Notes: generated from the sequence alone by a model not told the origin. A DNA stretch of 15,788 bases from an uncultured Collinsella sp. (GCA_900752015.1 CAADTZ010000090.1:1-15788), one strand, 5' to 3'; shown: positions 7,675 to 14,760, numbered from the stretch's first letter. A program made the numbers and translations.

Positions 7675-7675
7675 C

Positions 7676-8761
7676 ATGAGCGACGCGAACGAGCTCATCT
7701 CATTTATCGCGTCGATGTCGGGGGAGGGCAACCTTCGCGTCGAGGAGAACCTTGGCGAGGGGTATGTCCGCCTCCGCGTTTCGGAGGCCGAGCGGCGCCA
7801 GGCAAAGCACGACATTCAGCATGTCGAGGATATCGTCATCGAAATGCTCCGTAATGCTCGCGATGCCGGCGCCGACAAGGTCTATCTCGCCACGACCAAG
7901 GAAGATGGCGTCCGCACGCTTGTCTTTCTGGATAACGGTTCGGGCGTTCCGCAGGATATGCAAGAGCGAATCTTCGATGCCCGCGTTACCTCCAAGCTTG
8001 AGAGCATGAAGATGGACCGTTGGGGCGTTCACGGTCGTGGCATGGCATTGTTTTCGATCAAGCAGAACACCGACGAGGCCCGTGTGGTCACGTCTGGTGT
8101 CAATCTTGGTTCAGCCTTTAAGGTGAGCGTCGCGGCCGACCGCCTCAACGAGCGTGCTGATCAGTCCAGCTGGCCCCAGGCCGTCAAGGATGAGGACGGA
8201 CGTTATGTCTGTGCTCGCGGTCCGCATAATATTATTCGCGCTGCCTGTGAGTTTGCGCTCGAGGAGTTGCGTGGTTGCGATGTCTATCTGGGCTCTCCGT
8301 CTGAGATTGCCGCTACCCTCTACGCTCAGGCATCTACCCGGCTCGATACGTCGCGTCTTCTGTTCATCGATGATGAATGCGAGCTTCCGGTTGTCGATCG
8401 TTTAGGCCTTGCCTCTGATGCCGAGGACTTTATCCGCATCTGTTCGGGTTTGGGTCTTGAGATGTCCGAGCGCACGGCACATCGCATTTTGGCAGGGCAG
8501 ATTAAGCCCGTTCGCGGTGTGACCGCGCGTTTGCTGCGCGAGCGTGATTCTTCCTCGCATGCGCCGGCTCCTGTCGATCTTGCGAAAGATCGTCGCGGGC
8601 TACGTATTGCCAAGGATGACATGGCACAGTTTTCGCGTGCTGTGGAGCGCGACTTTAATGACCTTGCCGCCCGGTACTATCTCAACCTTTGCGGCGACCC
8701 AAAGATTCGCGTTTCGCGTGATCGAATCACCGTGACCTTCGATCTTGCCAAAGAGGGATAG
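7676..8761 (+). CDS. GHKL-fold ATPase of unknown function, coupled to rny
   Basis: A 361-residue protein whose first half has the Bergerat ATP-binding fold shared by gyrase B, Hsp90, histidine kinases and MutL. The N box is E56-x3-N60 in VIEMLRNARDAGA, the G1 box is D86-N-G88-S-G90, and the G2 box is G117-x2-G120-x-G122 in WGVHGRGMALFSIK. No dimerisation-phosphoacceptor, sensor, MutL or Hsp90 middle domain is recognisable. The C-terminal half (about 165-361) has no motif I can name; a helical segment around 254-283 (DFIRICSGLGLEMSERTAHRI) may bind a partner. There is no signal peptide or membrane segment. It starts one base after the rny stop without its own clear ribosome binding site, so its output should track RNase Y. 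A role with RNase Y or SpoVS is inference. Confidence 0.85.
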   Translation: MSDANELISFIASMSGEGNLRVEENLGEGYVRLRVSEAERRQAKHDIQHVEDIVIEMLRNARDAGADKVYLATTKEDGVRTLVFLDNGSGVPQDMQERIFDARVTSKLESMKMDRWGVHGRGMALFSIKQNTDEARVVTSGVNLGSAFKVSVAADRLNERADQSSWPQAVKDEDGRYVCARGPHNIIRAACEFALEELRGCDVYLGSPSEIAATLYAQASTRLDTSRLLFIDDECELPVVDRLGLASDAEDFIRICSGLGLEMSERTAHRILAGQIKPVRGVTARLLRERDSSSHAPAPVDLAKDRRGLRIAKDDMAQFSRAVERDFNDLAARYYLNLCGDPKIRVSRDRITVTFDLAKEG

Positions 8762-8767
8762 TGCCTT

Positions 8768-8785
8768 TACCGAGTCCACTCGGTA
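8768..8785. repeat. Perfect palindrome between the ATPase gene and spoVS-like gene
   Basis: TACCGAGT (8768-8775) and ACTCGGTA (8778-8785) are exact reverse complements separated by CC. It begins 6 bases after the ATPase stop. There is no T-run, so it is a poor terminator. TTTACC (8766-8771) and TAAAGT (8789-8794), 17 bases apart, could be a weak promoter with the palindrome covering its -35 and spacer, which would make the palindrome an operator. Confidence 0.5.
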
Positions 8786-8835
8786 CGATAAAGTTATTGC
8801 AGTTAAAACGTACTTTTAAACGCAGGAGTTTCTTC

Positions 8836-9153
8836 ATGGATTGCCTGAAGGTATCAAGCAAATCATCGCCCGCGTCCGTTGCCGGCGCCATCGCCGGCAT
8901 GGTCAAGGATGGTGTACCCGTCAACATCCAGTGTGTCGGCGCCGGTGCGGTCAACCAGGCCATAAAGGCCGTGGCTATTGCGCGCGGTTTTTTGATTCCA
9001 ACCGGATTTGATATTTCCTGCGCGCCCGTGTTCTCCGACATCCTTATTAACGGGGAGTCGCGCACGGCCATCCGTCTTTCTATTTACGTTCACCAGATCA
9101 ATCGAGCTGCTATGGATAACGTCGTCATGGATGATGTTAAACCTGTGGCATAG
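8836..9153 (+). CDS. SpoVS-family protein
   Basis: A 105-residue protein closely resembling stage V sporulation protein S. The family core is clear: MDCLKVSSKSSPASVAGAIA at the start, then a CVGAGAVNQAIKAVAIARGF segment and the C-terminal SRTAIRLSIYV, which aligns with the EERTAIKL-type end. SpoVS is an Alba-like small protein suspected of binding nucleic acid. In Bacillus it affects septation and spore coat assembly, but homologues occur in non-sporulators. The usual length is about 86 residues; this one carries about 17 extra residues at the C-terminus (NRAAMDNVVMDDVKPVA). ATG 8836 is chosen because AGGAG (8824-8828) sits seven bases upstream; an in-frame GTG at 8761 has no such site. Its own promoter is uncertain. 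Confidence 0.88.
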   Translation: MDCLKVSSKSSPASVAGAIAGMVKDGVPVNIQCVGAGAVNQAIKAVAIARGFLIPTGFDISCAPVFSDILINGESRTAIRLSIYVHQINRAAMDNVVMDDVKPVA

Positions 9154-9203
9154 CTTCTGCTTGCCTCGATTCGCCCCCCTCTCCATCGTTAGGACTTATG
9201 CAC

Positions 9204-10574
9204 ATGGACCAGCGTTCCGTACGCGATATTCTTGCCGGTAAAACCTACTTTATCCGCACCTTTGGCTGCCAGATGAATCAGCACGATTCTGAGCGCGTGA
9301 GCGGTCTGCTCGATTCGTATGGTTGCCTCATGGCGCTCGATCCCGAGCATGCCGATATCGTTGTCTTCATGACATGCTGTGTGCGTGAGGCCGCCGATAC
9401 TCGCCTGTACGGTCAGTGCAATTCCTGCAAAAGCCTGCCGCCTTCGCCTTCGGGCAAGCGTGTGGTTGCCGTGGGCGGCTGCATCGCGCAGCGTGATGGC
9501 GAGGGCCTGCTCACCAACGTCGATAACGTCAATGTCATCTTTGGCACGCATTCTATCGCACATGTGGCCGAGCTCATTGCCGAGGCGTTCCTTGACGGCA
9601 AGCGTCATATTCGCACCAATGAGCATGAGGATACGGATGCCATGAGCATGCCGTGGCATCGCGAGACCCAGTATCACGCCTGGGTGCCCATCATGACAGG
9701 CTGCAATAATTTCTGCACCTATTGCATCGTTCCGTACGTGCGCGGTCGCGAAAAAAGCCGCCCCTTCGAGGAGATTGTCGACGAGGTGACCGGTTTGGTG
9801 CGCCAGGGCGTGCGTGAGATTACGCTGCTGGGCCAAAACGTTAACTCATATGGTCGCGATCTGTTTGGCAAGCCGCGTTTTGCCGATCTGCTGCGTGCCG
9901 TGGGCGATACGGGTGTGGAGCGCATCTTCTTTACGTCTTCGCATCCCAAAGATCTGCTCCCCGAGACCATCGACGCCATGGCTGAGACGCCTGCCGTTAT
10001 GCCGCAGCTGCACCTGGCCGTCCAGTCAGGTTCGACACGGATCCTCAAAGAGATGAATCGCCGTTATACACGCGAGGACTATCTGGGCCTTGTCGATCGC
10101 ATTCGCAACCGCATGCCCGATATCGCGCTCTCGACCGACATTATCGTTGGCTTCCCGGGCGAGACTGAAGAAGACTTTGAGCAGACGCTCTCACTTGCCG
10201 AGACGGTCCGCTATGCTCAGGCCTATACCTTCATCTATTCCAAGCGCGCCGGTACCCCGGCCGCCGAGATTGACGATCCTACGCCGCATGAGGTTATTCT
10301 CGAGCGTTTCAACCGCCTGGTTAAGGTTATCGAGACCACGGCACACGAGTATAACCAGGGTGAGCTTCACACTGTGGTGCCGGCGCTCATTGAGGGAACG
10401 AGTAAAAAGAACGACGCGGTCCTGCTGGGCAAGAGTCCCAAGAATCAGACCGTGCATGCGCCTATCCCCGAGGGTTACAGTATTGATCAGCTTGTCGGTA
10501 AGATCGTTGATGTTGACGTTGACGTTGCCAAGACCTGGTATTTGTCCGGCTCCGTTGTGGGTGAGCCGCGCTAA
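9204..10574 (+). CDS. miaB: tRNA-2-methylthio-N6-dimethylallyladenosine synthase MiaB
   Basis: A radical-SAM methylthiotransferase that adds the 2-methylthio group to i6A37 of tRNAs reading UNN codons, the step after MiaA. From ATG 9204 (456 residues) the first cluster uses C22 (TFGCQMNQHDSERVSG), C58 and C93 (GGCIAQRDG). The radical-SAM motif is C167-N-N-F-C171-T-Y-C174, followed by IVPYVRGRE. HLAVQSGSTRILKEMNRRYT is typical of MiaB, and a TRAM domain covers roughly 370-440. The usual NTC around the second cysteine reads MTCC here. AGGA (9191-9194) lies nine bases before ATG 9204 but only three before ATG 9198, hence the start chosen. Its stop overlaps the miaA start as TAATG. Confidence 0.96.
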   Translation: MDQRSVRDILAGKTYFIRTFGCQMNQHDSERVSGLLDSYGCLMALDPEHADIVVFMTCCVREAADTRLYGQCNSCKSLPPSPSGKRVVAVGGCIAQRDGEGLLTNVDNVNVIFGTHSIAHVAELIAEAFLDGKRHIRTNEHEDTDAMSMPWHRETQYHAWVPIMTGCNNFCTYCIVPYVRGREKSRPFEEIVDEVTGLVRQGVREITLLGQNVNSYGRDLFGKPRFADLLRAVGDTGVERIFFTSSHPKDLLPETIDAMAETPAVMPQLHLAVQSGSTRILKEMNRRYTREDYLGLVDRIRNRMPDIALSTDIIVGFPGETEEDFEQTLSLAETVRYAQAYTFIYSKRAGTPAAEIDDPTPHEVILERFNRLVKVIETTAHEYNQGELHTVVPALIEGTSKKNDAVLLGKSPKNQTVHAPIPEGYSIDQLVGKIVDVDVDVAKTWYLSGSVVGEPR

Positions 10575-11512
10575 TGGTTTCTCCCGGGGCAGGTCTTTCC
10601 GCCGTTGCGATCGTCGGTCCGACGGCGGTTGGTAAGAGTGATGTTGCCGACCGTTTGGCCGCTCGTCTTTCGTCCGAAGTGCTGTCGTGCGATGCGATGC
10701 AAATCTATCGCGGCATGGACATCGGTACCGCAAAGATGGCGCCCGATGAGTGTACGGCGCCGCTGCGTCTCGTCGACATTGTAGAGCCGGGTGTGGCGTA
10801 CTCTGCGGCGCTTTATCAGGCTGACGCTCGCGCGCATGTTGAGCGTTTGCTTGGCGAGGGCCGCCTACCGGTGTTTTGCGGGGGCACAGGCTTGTATCTC
10901 AAGGCCGCCCTGGATGAGATGGATTTTCCCTCGGGCGAGCTTGAGGACGATCGTCGCGCGGGGTATCAGGAGCTTGCCGAGCGTATTGGCGAGGAAGAAC
11001 TGCATGCCCTGCTTGCCGAGCGCGATCCAGAATCAGCTGCTGTTATTCATCCGCATAACGTGCGGCGTGTGATTCGCGCGCTCGAAATGCACGATGATGG
11101 CGTTTCCTATGCGCAACAAAAGTCGCAGTTTAGTGTTCCGCGCGAGCATTATCATGCGTTATGGTTTGGCCTGACGCGAAATCGCGAGGTGCTCTATGAA
11201 CGCATTAACCTACGTGTCGATGTGATGTTTGAGCAGGGTCTTGTTGATGAGGTTCGCGGTCTTATGGACCAGGGGCTGGGAGATGCCCTGACTTCGATGC
11301 AGGCAATTGGCTATAAAGAGATCATCGATGCTTTCAATGGCGTGACGAGCATGGATGAGGCTCGCGAACTCATTAAGATGCGTTCGCGTCGCTATGCCAA
11401 ACGTCAGCTTTCGTGGTTTAAGCGCGATGACCGTATCGCGTGGTTTGATATGGATGAATGTACGATCGATGAGGTCGTTGCTGATATCCTGCATCGTATT
11501 GAGGCTGCCTAA
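10574..11512 (+). CDS. miaA: tRNA dimethylallyltransferase MiaA
   Basis: A 312-residue enzyme that transfers the dimethylallyl group from DMAPP to A37 of tRNA, making the i6A substrate used by MiaB encoded just upstream. The P-loop is GPTAVGKS (G15-S22). The catalytic region reads SCDAMQIYRGMDIGTAK (from S38), with Asp40 in the position of the conserved catalytic Asp and Ala where Ser is usual. PVFCGGTGLYLKAAL, the HPHNVRRVIRALE segment and the C-terminal QAIGYKEI followed by RYAKRQLSWFKRD are all family hallmarks. The start codon shares one base with the miaB stop, and its own stop shares one base with the hflX start. It is therefore the middle gene of a translationally coupled trio. In Bacillus mutS and mutL lie between miaB and miaA; they are not here. 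Confidence 0.97.
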   Translation: MVSPGAGLSAVAIVGPTAVGKSDVADRLAARLSSEVLSCDAMQIYRGMDIGTAKMAPDECTAPLRLVDIVEPGVAYSAALYQADARAHVERLLGEGRLPVFCGGTGLYLKAALDEMDFPSGELEDDRRAGYQELAERIGEEELHALLAERDPESAAVIHPHNVRRVIRALEMHDDGVSYAQQKSQFSVPREHYHALWFGLTRNREVLYERINLRVDVMFEQGLVDEVRGLMDQGLGDALTSMQAIGYKEIIDAFNGVTSMDEARELIKMRSRRYAKRQLSWFKRDDRIAWFDMDECTIDEVVADILHRIEAA

Positions 11513-12801
11513 TGGCTCGTTTCCCCCTTGTTCCCACGGCACCCGAGCCCGAGCGTGCCATTTTGGTTGGTGTTGAGTGGCGCGACAATGCATGGCCACT
11601 CGATCGATCGCTCGATGAGCTGGAGCGCCTTGCCCACACGGCTGGTGCCCAGTGCGTGGCTCGCTTGTCTCAGCGTTTGGTAAAGCCGTATCCCAAATCA
11701 TTTATCGGTTCCGGTAAGGTAGAGGAGCTGTGCGGTCTGGTACATCGCATGGATGCCGATGTCGTTATTTTTGACGACGACCTGACGCCCTCGCAGCAAT
11801 CCTATTTGGAGAAAGCCGTGGGCGAGCCGGTAAAGATTATCGATCGTACGGCACTGATCTTGGATATCTTTGGCCTGCATGCTCAGACGCGTGAGGGACG
11901 CCTACAGGTACAGCTGGCGCAGCTTCAATATCTGTTGCCTCGTCTGCGCGGCATGTGGAGCCATCTCGCCAAGGAACAGACGCGCGGCGGCATCGGCTCA
12001 CGCTTTGGTCAGGGCGAAAGTCAGCTCGAGGTCGACCGTCGCCTCATTCGTAATAAGATCGCTGCGCTTCGTCGTGAGATCAAGCAGGTTGAACAGCGTC
12101 GTGATGTTCAATCCAAGAGTCGTATTGAGTCACCGGCGTTTCGCGTCGCGTTAGCCGGTTATACCAATGCCGGTAAATCGACGTTGCTCAATCGCCTGAC
12201 AGGCTCTACGGTACTTTCGCAGGACAAGCTGTTTGCTACGCTCGACCCGACGACGCGTTCGTATCGCCTGCCCGGCGGTCGCGGAATGACGATTACCGAT
12301 ACCGTCGGCTTTATTCAAAAGCTGCCGCATGGTCTTGTCGATGCCTTTAAATCGACGCTGTCCGAGGTGTTGGGTGCCGATCTAATTCTCAAAGTCGTAG
12401 ATGCGTCTGACGAGGACTATGAGCGACAGCTGGAGGCTGTCGACCGCGTGCTTGATGAGATCGGCGCCGGAGAGCGCCTAACGCTGACCGTATTCAATAA
12501 AATCGATCTTCTCGATAGCGTTGATCGATTAAGTTTCCGTCGTCGTTTTCCGGAAGCCGTTCTGTTCTCGGCCCAAACGGGCGAGGGGCTCGACGATCTC
12601 GTCGATCGCATTGCTCGCGAGGCAGCTGCCACCGATGTACTGCTTTCAGCCGACATTCCATATCGTGAAGGTGCGCTCATTACACTCGTGCATGAGCAGG
12701 GGACCCTTTTGCATGAGGAATATCTTGAGGATGGCGTTCGTATTGTGGCGAAACTGCCGGCTCGTGTCGCACCGCGGCTCGAGCGTTATCGCACCGAGTA
12801 G
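11512..12801 (+). CDS. hflX: Ribosome-associated GTPase HflX
   Basis: A 429-residue GTPase that binds the 50S subunit and splits stalled or hibernating ribosomes under stress. The N-terminal HflX domain (about 1-200) includes YPKSFIGSGKVEEL, DDDLTPSQQ, RTALILDIFGLHAQTREGRLQVQLAQL and RGGIGSRFGQGESQLEVDRR, which are specific to HflX. The G domain has G1 GYTNAGKST from G216, G3 DTVGF from D263, and G4 NKID from N329. The length matches the E. coli protein. TGAGG lies seven bases before ATG 11512, inside the miaA end, and the start overlaps the miaA stop. Its last 16 bases overlap the end of the convergent gene on the minus strand. Confidence 0.97.
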   Translation: MARFPLVPTAPEPERAILVGVEWRDNAWPLDRSLDELERLAHTAGAQCVARLSQRLVKPYPKSFIGSGKVEELCGLVHRMDADVVIFDDDLTPSQQSYLEKAVGEPVKIIDRTALILDIFGLHAQTREGRLQVQLAQLQYLLPRLRGMWSHLAKEQTRGGIGSRFGQGESQLEVDRRLIRNKIAALRREIKQVEQRRDVQSKSRIESPAFRVALAGYTNAGKSTLLNRLTGSTVLSQDKLFATLDPTTRSYRLPGGRGMTITDTVGFIQKLPHGLVDAFKSTLSEVLGADLILKVVDASDEDYERQLEAVDRVLDEIGAGERLTLTVFNKIDLLDSVDRLSFRRRFPEAVLFSAQTGEGLDDLVDRIAREAAATDVLLSADIPYREGALITLVHEQGTLLHEEYLEDGVRIVAKLPARVAPRLERYRTE

Positions 12802-13490
12802 GCGAGCTCCAAAATGCCCAGTATAATGGGCTGATGCAGCAGATAAAAGGGTAGTGCATAACGTCCAAGGCTGGCGAGCGCCGGCAGGGAGTTGGCGTAG
12901 GCCCAGCTAGGGACGGTCTTATCGATTCCCTGCGCTATATGTGCGGCGAAGTATCCTGCAAGATACATAAAGATAAACGGGATGATGGGGTAGTAATCAC
13001 CTGAGACAAACCCAGGGCTCGGAAATCCCAGCCACGCCAGGTAGGGGACAGGGTAGATTGTTTTGGGGATGCTCCAGGTGAGGGCGAACATCACAAGGCA
13101 TAGGGACATGCCCCATCTCGCTGATATCTTTTTAAGGACGGGATCGGTCAACGCCACGATGCCGGTACATGCGGCCATGCAGTAGATGATGCCAAAATTA
13201 ACCGAATCATCGACTGAGACAAGTGTTGTTGCCAGCCAGACGACGAGTGCTGCTAAGGCGTATTTGGCGGCACGTTTGATATTGTTGCGCGAAAGAGTGC
13301 ACATCCAACCCGCGATAAACAAGAATACCCAGCTGATGCTGGCGCGCCAGATGTCTTGAAAGACAGTCTGGGTAAACCAGGGCATATCCCAACCGTACAG
13401 GTAGGCGAGATCGTAGCAAGCGTGAAAACCTGCCATTGAAATCATCGTAAACCCGCGGACGGTATCAAAGATGGTGATGCGTTTTTGCAT
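12786..13490 (-). CDS. DUF1624 / heparan-alpha-glucosaminide N-acetyltransferase-like membrane protein
   Basis: A 234-residue multipass membrane protein. The N-terminus contains D9-x2-R12-G13 and H23-x3-D27-L28, the arrangement seen in the DUF1624 (HGSNAT catalytic) family of membrane acyltransferases, in which a conserved histidine in the first segment is thought to take part in acyl transfer. About six hydrophobic segments follow, near residues 50-64, 73-92, 97-115, 127-143, 165-190 and 208-230. Substrate and product cannot be inferred; a cell-surface sugar or lipid acceptor is plausible for the family. The start codon overlaps the lexA stop as TAATG, so it is very likely coexpressed and translationally coupled with lexA. 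Its 3' end overlaps hflX tail to tail by 16 bp. Confidence 0.78.
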   Translation of the reverse strand: MQKRITIFDTVRGFTMISMAGFHACYDLAYLYGWDMPWFTQTVFQDIWRASISWVFLFIAGWMCTLSRNNIKRAAKYALAALVVWLATTLVSVDDSVNFGIIYCMAACTGIVALTDPVLKKISARWGMSLCLVMFALTWSIPKTIYPVPYLAWLGFPSPGFVSGDYYPIIPFIFMYLAGYFAAHIAQGIDKTVPSWAYANSLPALASLGRYALPFYLLHQPIILGILELAYSVR

Positions 13491-14134
13491 TACGAGAACC
13501 GGCGCATCAAGCCGACGACTTTGCCCAAAATAACGGGATTTGTTGCATAGATAGGCTCCATGGTGTCATTCTCAGGCTGTAGGCGTACGCGTCCCTGCTC
13601 CTTGTAGAACGTCTTGACGGTCGCTGAACCATCAATCATGGCCACGACGATTTCGCCGTTCATGGCACTCTTTTGTTCACGGACGATGATGTAATCGCCA
13701 TTGAAGATGCCGACATTGATCATTGAGCTCCCATGCACCTCAAGGATAAAGGAACCCTGATCAGTGGCGATTTCGGTCGGGATAGTAAAAGTGTCTTCGA
13801 TATTCTGCTCGGCCAGAATGGGAATCCCAGCCGCGACGCGACCAACGAGCGGTAGCGAGACCGTTCCGCGAGGTGCGGTGGGCTCGTCAGATTTAGAAAT
13901 TGAGACAGAGGAGCCGTCCTCGTTAAAGAGTTCCAGGGCGCGCGGTTTGGTGGCATCGCGCTTGAGCAGCCCGCGCGCCTCCAAGGCAGATAAGTGGGCG
14001 TGCACGGTGCTGGGGGAGGAAAGGCCCACGGCAGATGCCATCTCGCGCACACTGGGCGGATAACCCTTCTCCTGCTGATATTCCTTGATGAAGTCGTAAA
14101 TTTGCTGCTGACGCTTGGTAATTTTGCGAGCCAT
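13490..14134 (-). CDS. lexA: SOS repressor LexA
   Basis: LexA represses DNA-damage genes and cleaves itself when RecA filaments form. From ATG at 14134 the product has 214 residues. The winged helix-turn-helix covers about 1-65 (KRQQQIYDFIKEY, PPSVREMASAVGLSSPSTVH). The cleavage site is A102-G103 in RVAAGIP, and the catalytic dyad is S137 (HGSSMIN, with Ser where the family often has Asp before the catalytic Ser) and K174 (ATVKTFY). This start is preferred because AGAGAGG lies eight bases upstream; an upstream in-frame start at 14239 would read through the SOS boxes. Three LexA-type boxes lie directly upstream, so autoregulation is expected. The DUF1624 gene follows in the same operon. Confidence 0.97.
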   Translation of the reverse strand: MARKITKRQQQIYDFIKEYQQEKGYPPSVREMASAVGLSSPSTVHAHLSALEARGLLKRDATKPRALELFNEDGSSVSISKSDEPTAPRGTVSLPLVGRVAAGIPILAEQNIEDTFTIPTEIATDQGSFILEVHGSSMINVGIFNGDYIIVREQKSAMNGEIVVAMIDGSATVKTFYKEQGRVRLQPENDTMEPIYATNPVILGKVVGLMRRFS

Positions 14135-14157
14135 CAGGGCATCCTCTCTACCCATGT

Positions 14158-14171
14158 CAAACAAATGTTCG
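14158..14171. promoter_or_regulatory. SOS box 1, lexA-proximal, one mismatch
   Basis: CAAAC-AAAT-GTTCG differs from the CGAAC-N4-GTTCG operator at one half-site base. It lies 24 bases upstream of the lexA start codon, where it would cover the lexA transcription start, and is exactly 28 bp from box 2. Confidence 0.55.
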
Positions 14172-14172
14172 A

Positions 14173-14201
14173 ATTTTGCTTGACAGGAACAACTGTTCGA
14201 A
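14173..14201 (-). promoter_or_regulatory. Tentative lexA promoter
   Basis: Read on the minus strand, TTCGAA (14201-14196), a 17-base spacer and CAAAAT (14178-14173) give a weak -35/-10 pair matching 3 of 6 and 4 of 6 consensus positions. It is proposed mainly because box 2 would then fall over its -35 and spacer, and box 1 over its start site, mirroring the opposite promoter. Weak matches make this tentative. Confidence 0.3.
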
Positions 14202-14207
14202 GATAAT
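14180..14207 (+). promoter_or_regulatory. Promoter of the LysM gene, divergent from lexA
   Basis: TTGACA (14180-14185), a 16-base spacer and GATAAT (14202-14207) form a strong housekeeping promoter. SOS box 2 fills the spacer, as in the recA promoter, and SOS box 3 begins at about the +1 position (14214). A second, weaker pair, TAGACA (14233-14238) and GATAAA (14257-14262) with an 18-base spacer, lies downstream and outside the boxes. Confidence 0.78.
14186..14199. promoter_or_regulatory. SOS box 2, shared by lexA and the LysM gene
   Basis: GGAAC-AACT-GTTCG has both core half sites GAAC and GTTC intact. It lies between the -35 and -10 of the LysM-gene promoter and in the middle of the three-box array, so it probably controls both directions. 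Confidence 0.85.
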
Positions 14208-14213
14208 AATAAC

Positions 14214-14227
14214 CGAACATTCGTTCT
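14214..14227. promoter_or_regulatory. SOS box 3, LysM-gene proximal
   Basis: CGAAC-ATTC-GTTCT has intact GAAC and GTTC cores and covers the predicted transcription start of the LysM gene. It is 28 bp from box 2. Confidence 0.83.
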
Positions 14228-14297
14228 CGCGCTAGACATTTTTGTCCGCGCGGCTTGATAAAACTGTTCTCAGCAAAACACGCGAGAGGAGAACATG

Positions 14298-14747
14298 ATG
14301 AACGCAACGAATATGGTCCAGGGAAACCTTGCCCTTAAACTCGAGACGCCTGCAGAACCCACTTTTACGGTTGTTCAGGGTGGCCGCTCCGGCTTTCAGC
14401 CTTTGACCGTAAAGTCTGCTCGCAATCAGCAGGCTGTAGTTGCGCCGGCCCGCGTTGCCCTGAAGGTTCCGACGATTGTCGCCGTTGCCGTTGCGCTTAC
14501 GCTCTTCGTTGTCCTCGCTACGTCGGTCTTTAGCGCTCGTCACGCCGCGTATGCCGAGTCCGTTTCCAACGTTACCTACGAGACTATTCGCGTTCAGCCT
14601 GGTGATTCTCTTTGGTCGCTTGCCGAGGAATATCCTATCGAAGGCCTTTCCACGCAAGAGACTTCCGACATGATCCGTAACGTCAATCATCTGGAGCATG
14701 GTTCGCTCGCCGCCGGTGCGCATCTTAAGGTTCCTGCTCGTTCGTAA
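14298..14747 (+). CDS. LysM-domain membrane protein, probable SOS-induced division inhibitor (YneA/ChiZ-like)
   Basis: A 149-residue protein from ATG 14298, chosen because AGGAG (14287-14291) is six bases upstream; ATG 14295 is only three bases from it. A cytoplasmic N-terminus of about 57 residues precedes one membrane span (about 58-79). A short linker leads to a LysM domain (about 94-148) starting YETIRVQPGDSLWSLAEEY and ending HLKVPAR, which would bind peptidoglycan outside the cell. The layout and position opposite lexA match YneA of Bacillus and Rv2719c (ChiZ) of Mycobacterium, which block division after DNA damage. Sequence likeness outside LysM is not evident, so the function rests on layout, SOS boxes and context. 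nrdR follows 51 bases downstream. Confidence 0.83.
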   Translation: MNATNMVQGNLALKLETPAEPTFTVVQGGRSGFQPLTVKSARNQQAVVAPARVALKVPTIVAVAVALTLFVVLATSVFSARHAAYAESVSNVTYETIRVQPGDSLWSLAEEYPIEGLSTQETSDMIRNVNHLEHGSLAAGAHLKVPARS

Positions 14748-14760
14748 TCATTATCGCGCT

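Noticed and set aside
6007..7815. A 602-codon open frame on the minus strand
   Set aside because: It is antisense to rny, whose domains are all in place on the plus strand; its Leu/Gly/Val-rich product is a codon-bias artefact.
14135..14239. 35-residue N-terminal extension of lexA
   Set aside because: It would translate through all or most of the SOS boxes, and LexA proteins start just before the helix-turn-helix, matching the ATG at 14134 with its own AGAGAGG.
14258..14269. A possible fourth SOS box downstream of box 3
   Set aside because: Only the GTTC half is present; the partner half reads ATAA and the 28-bp register is broken.
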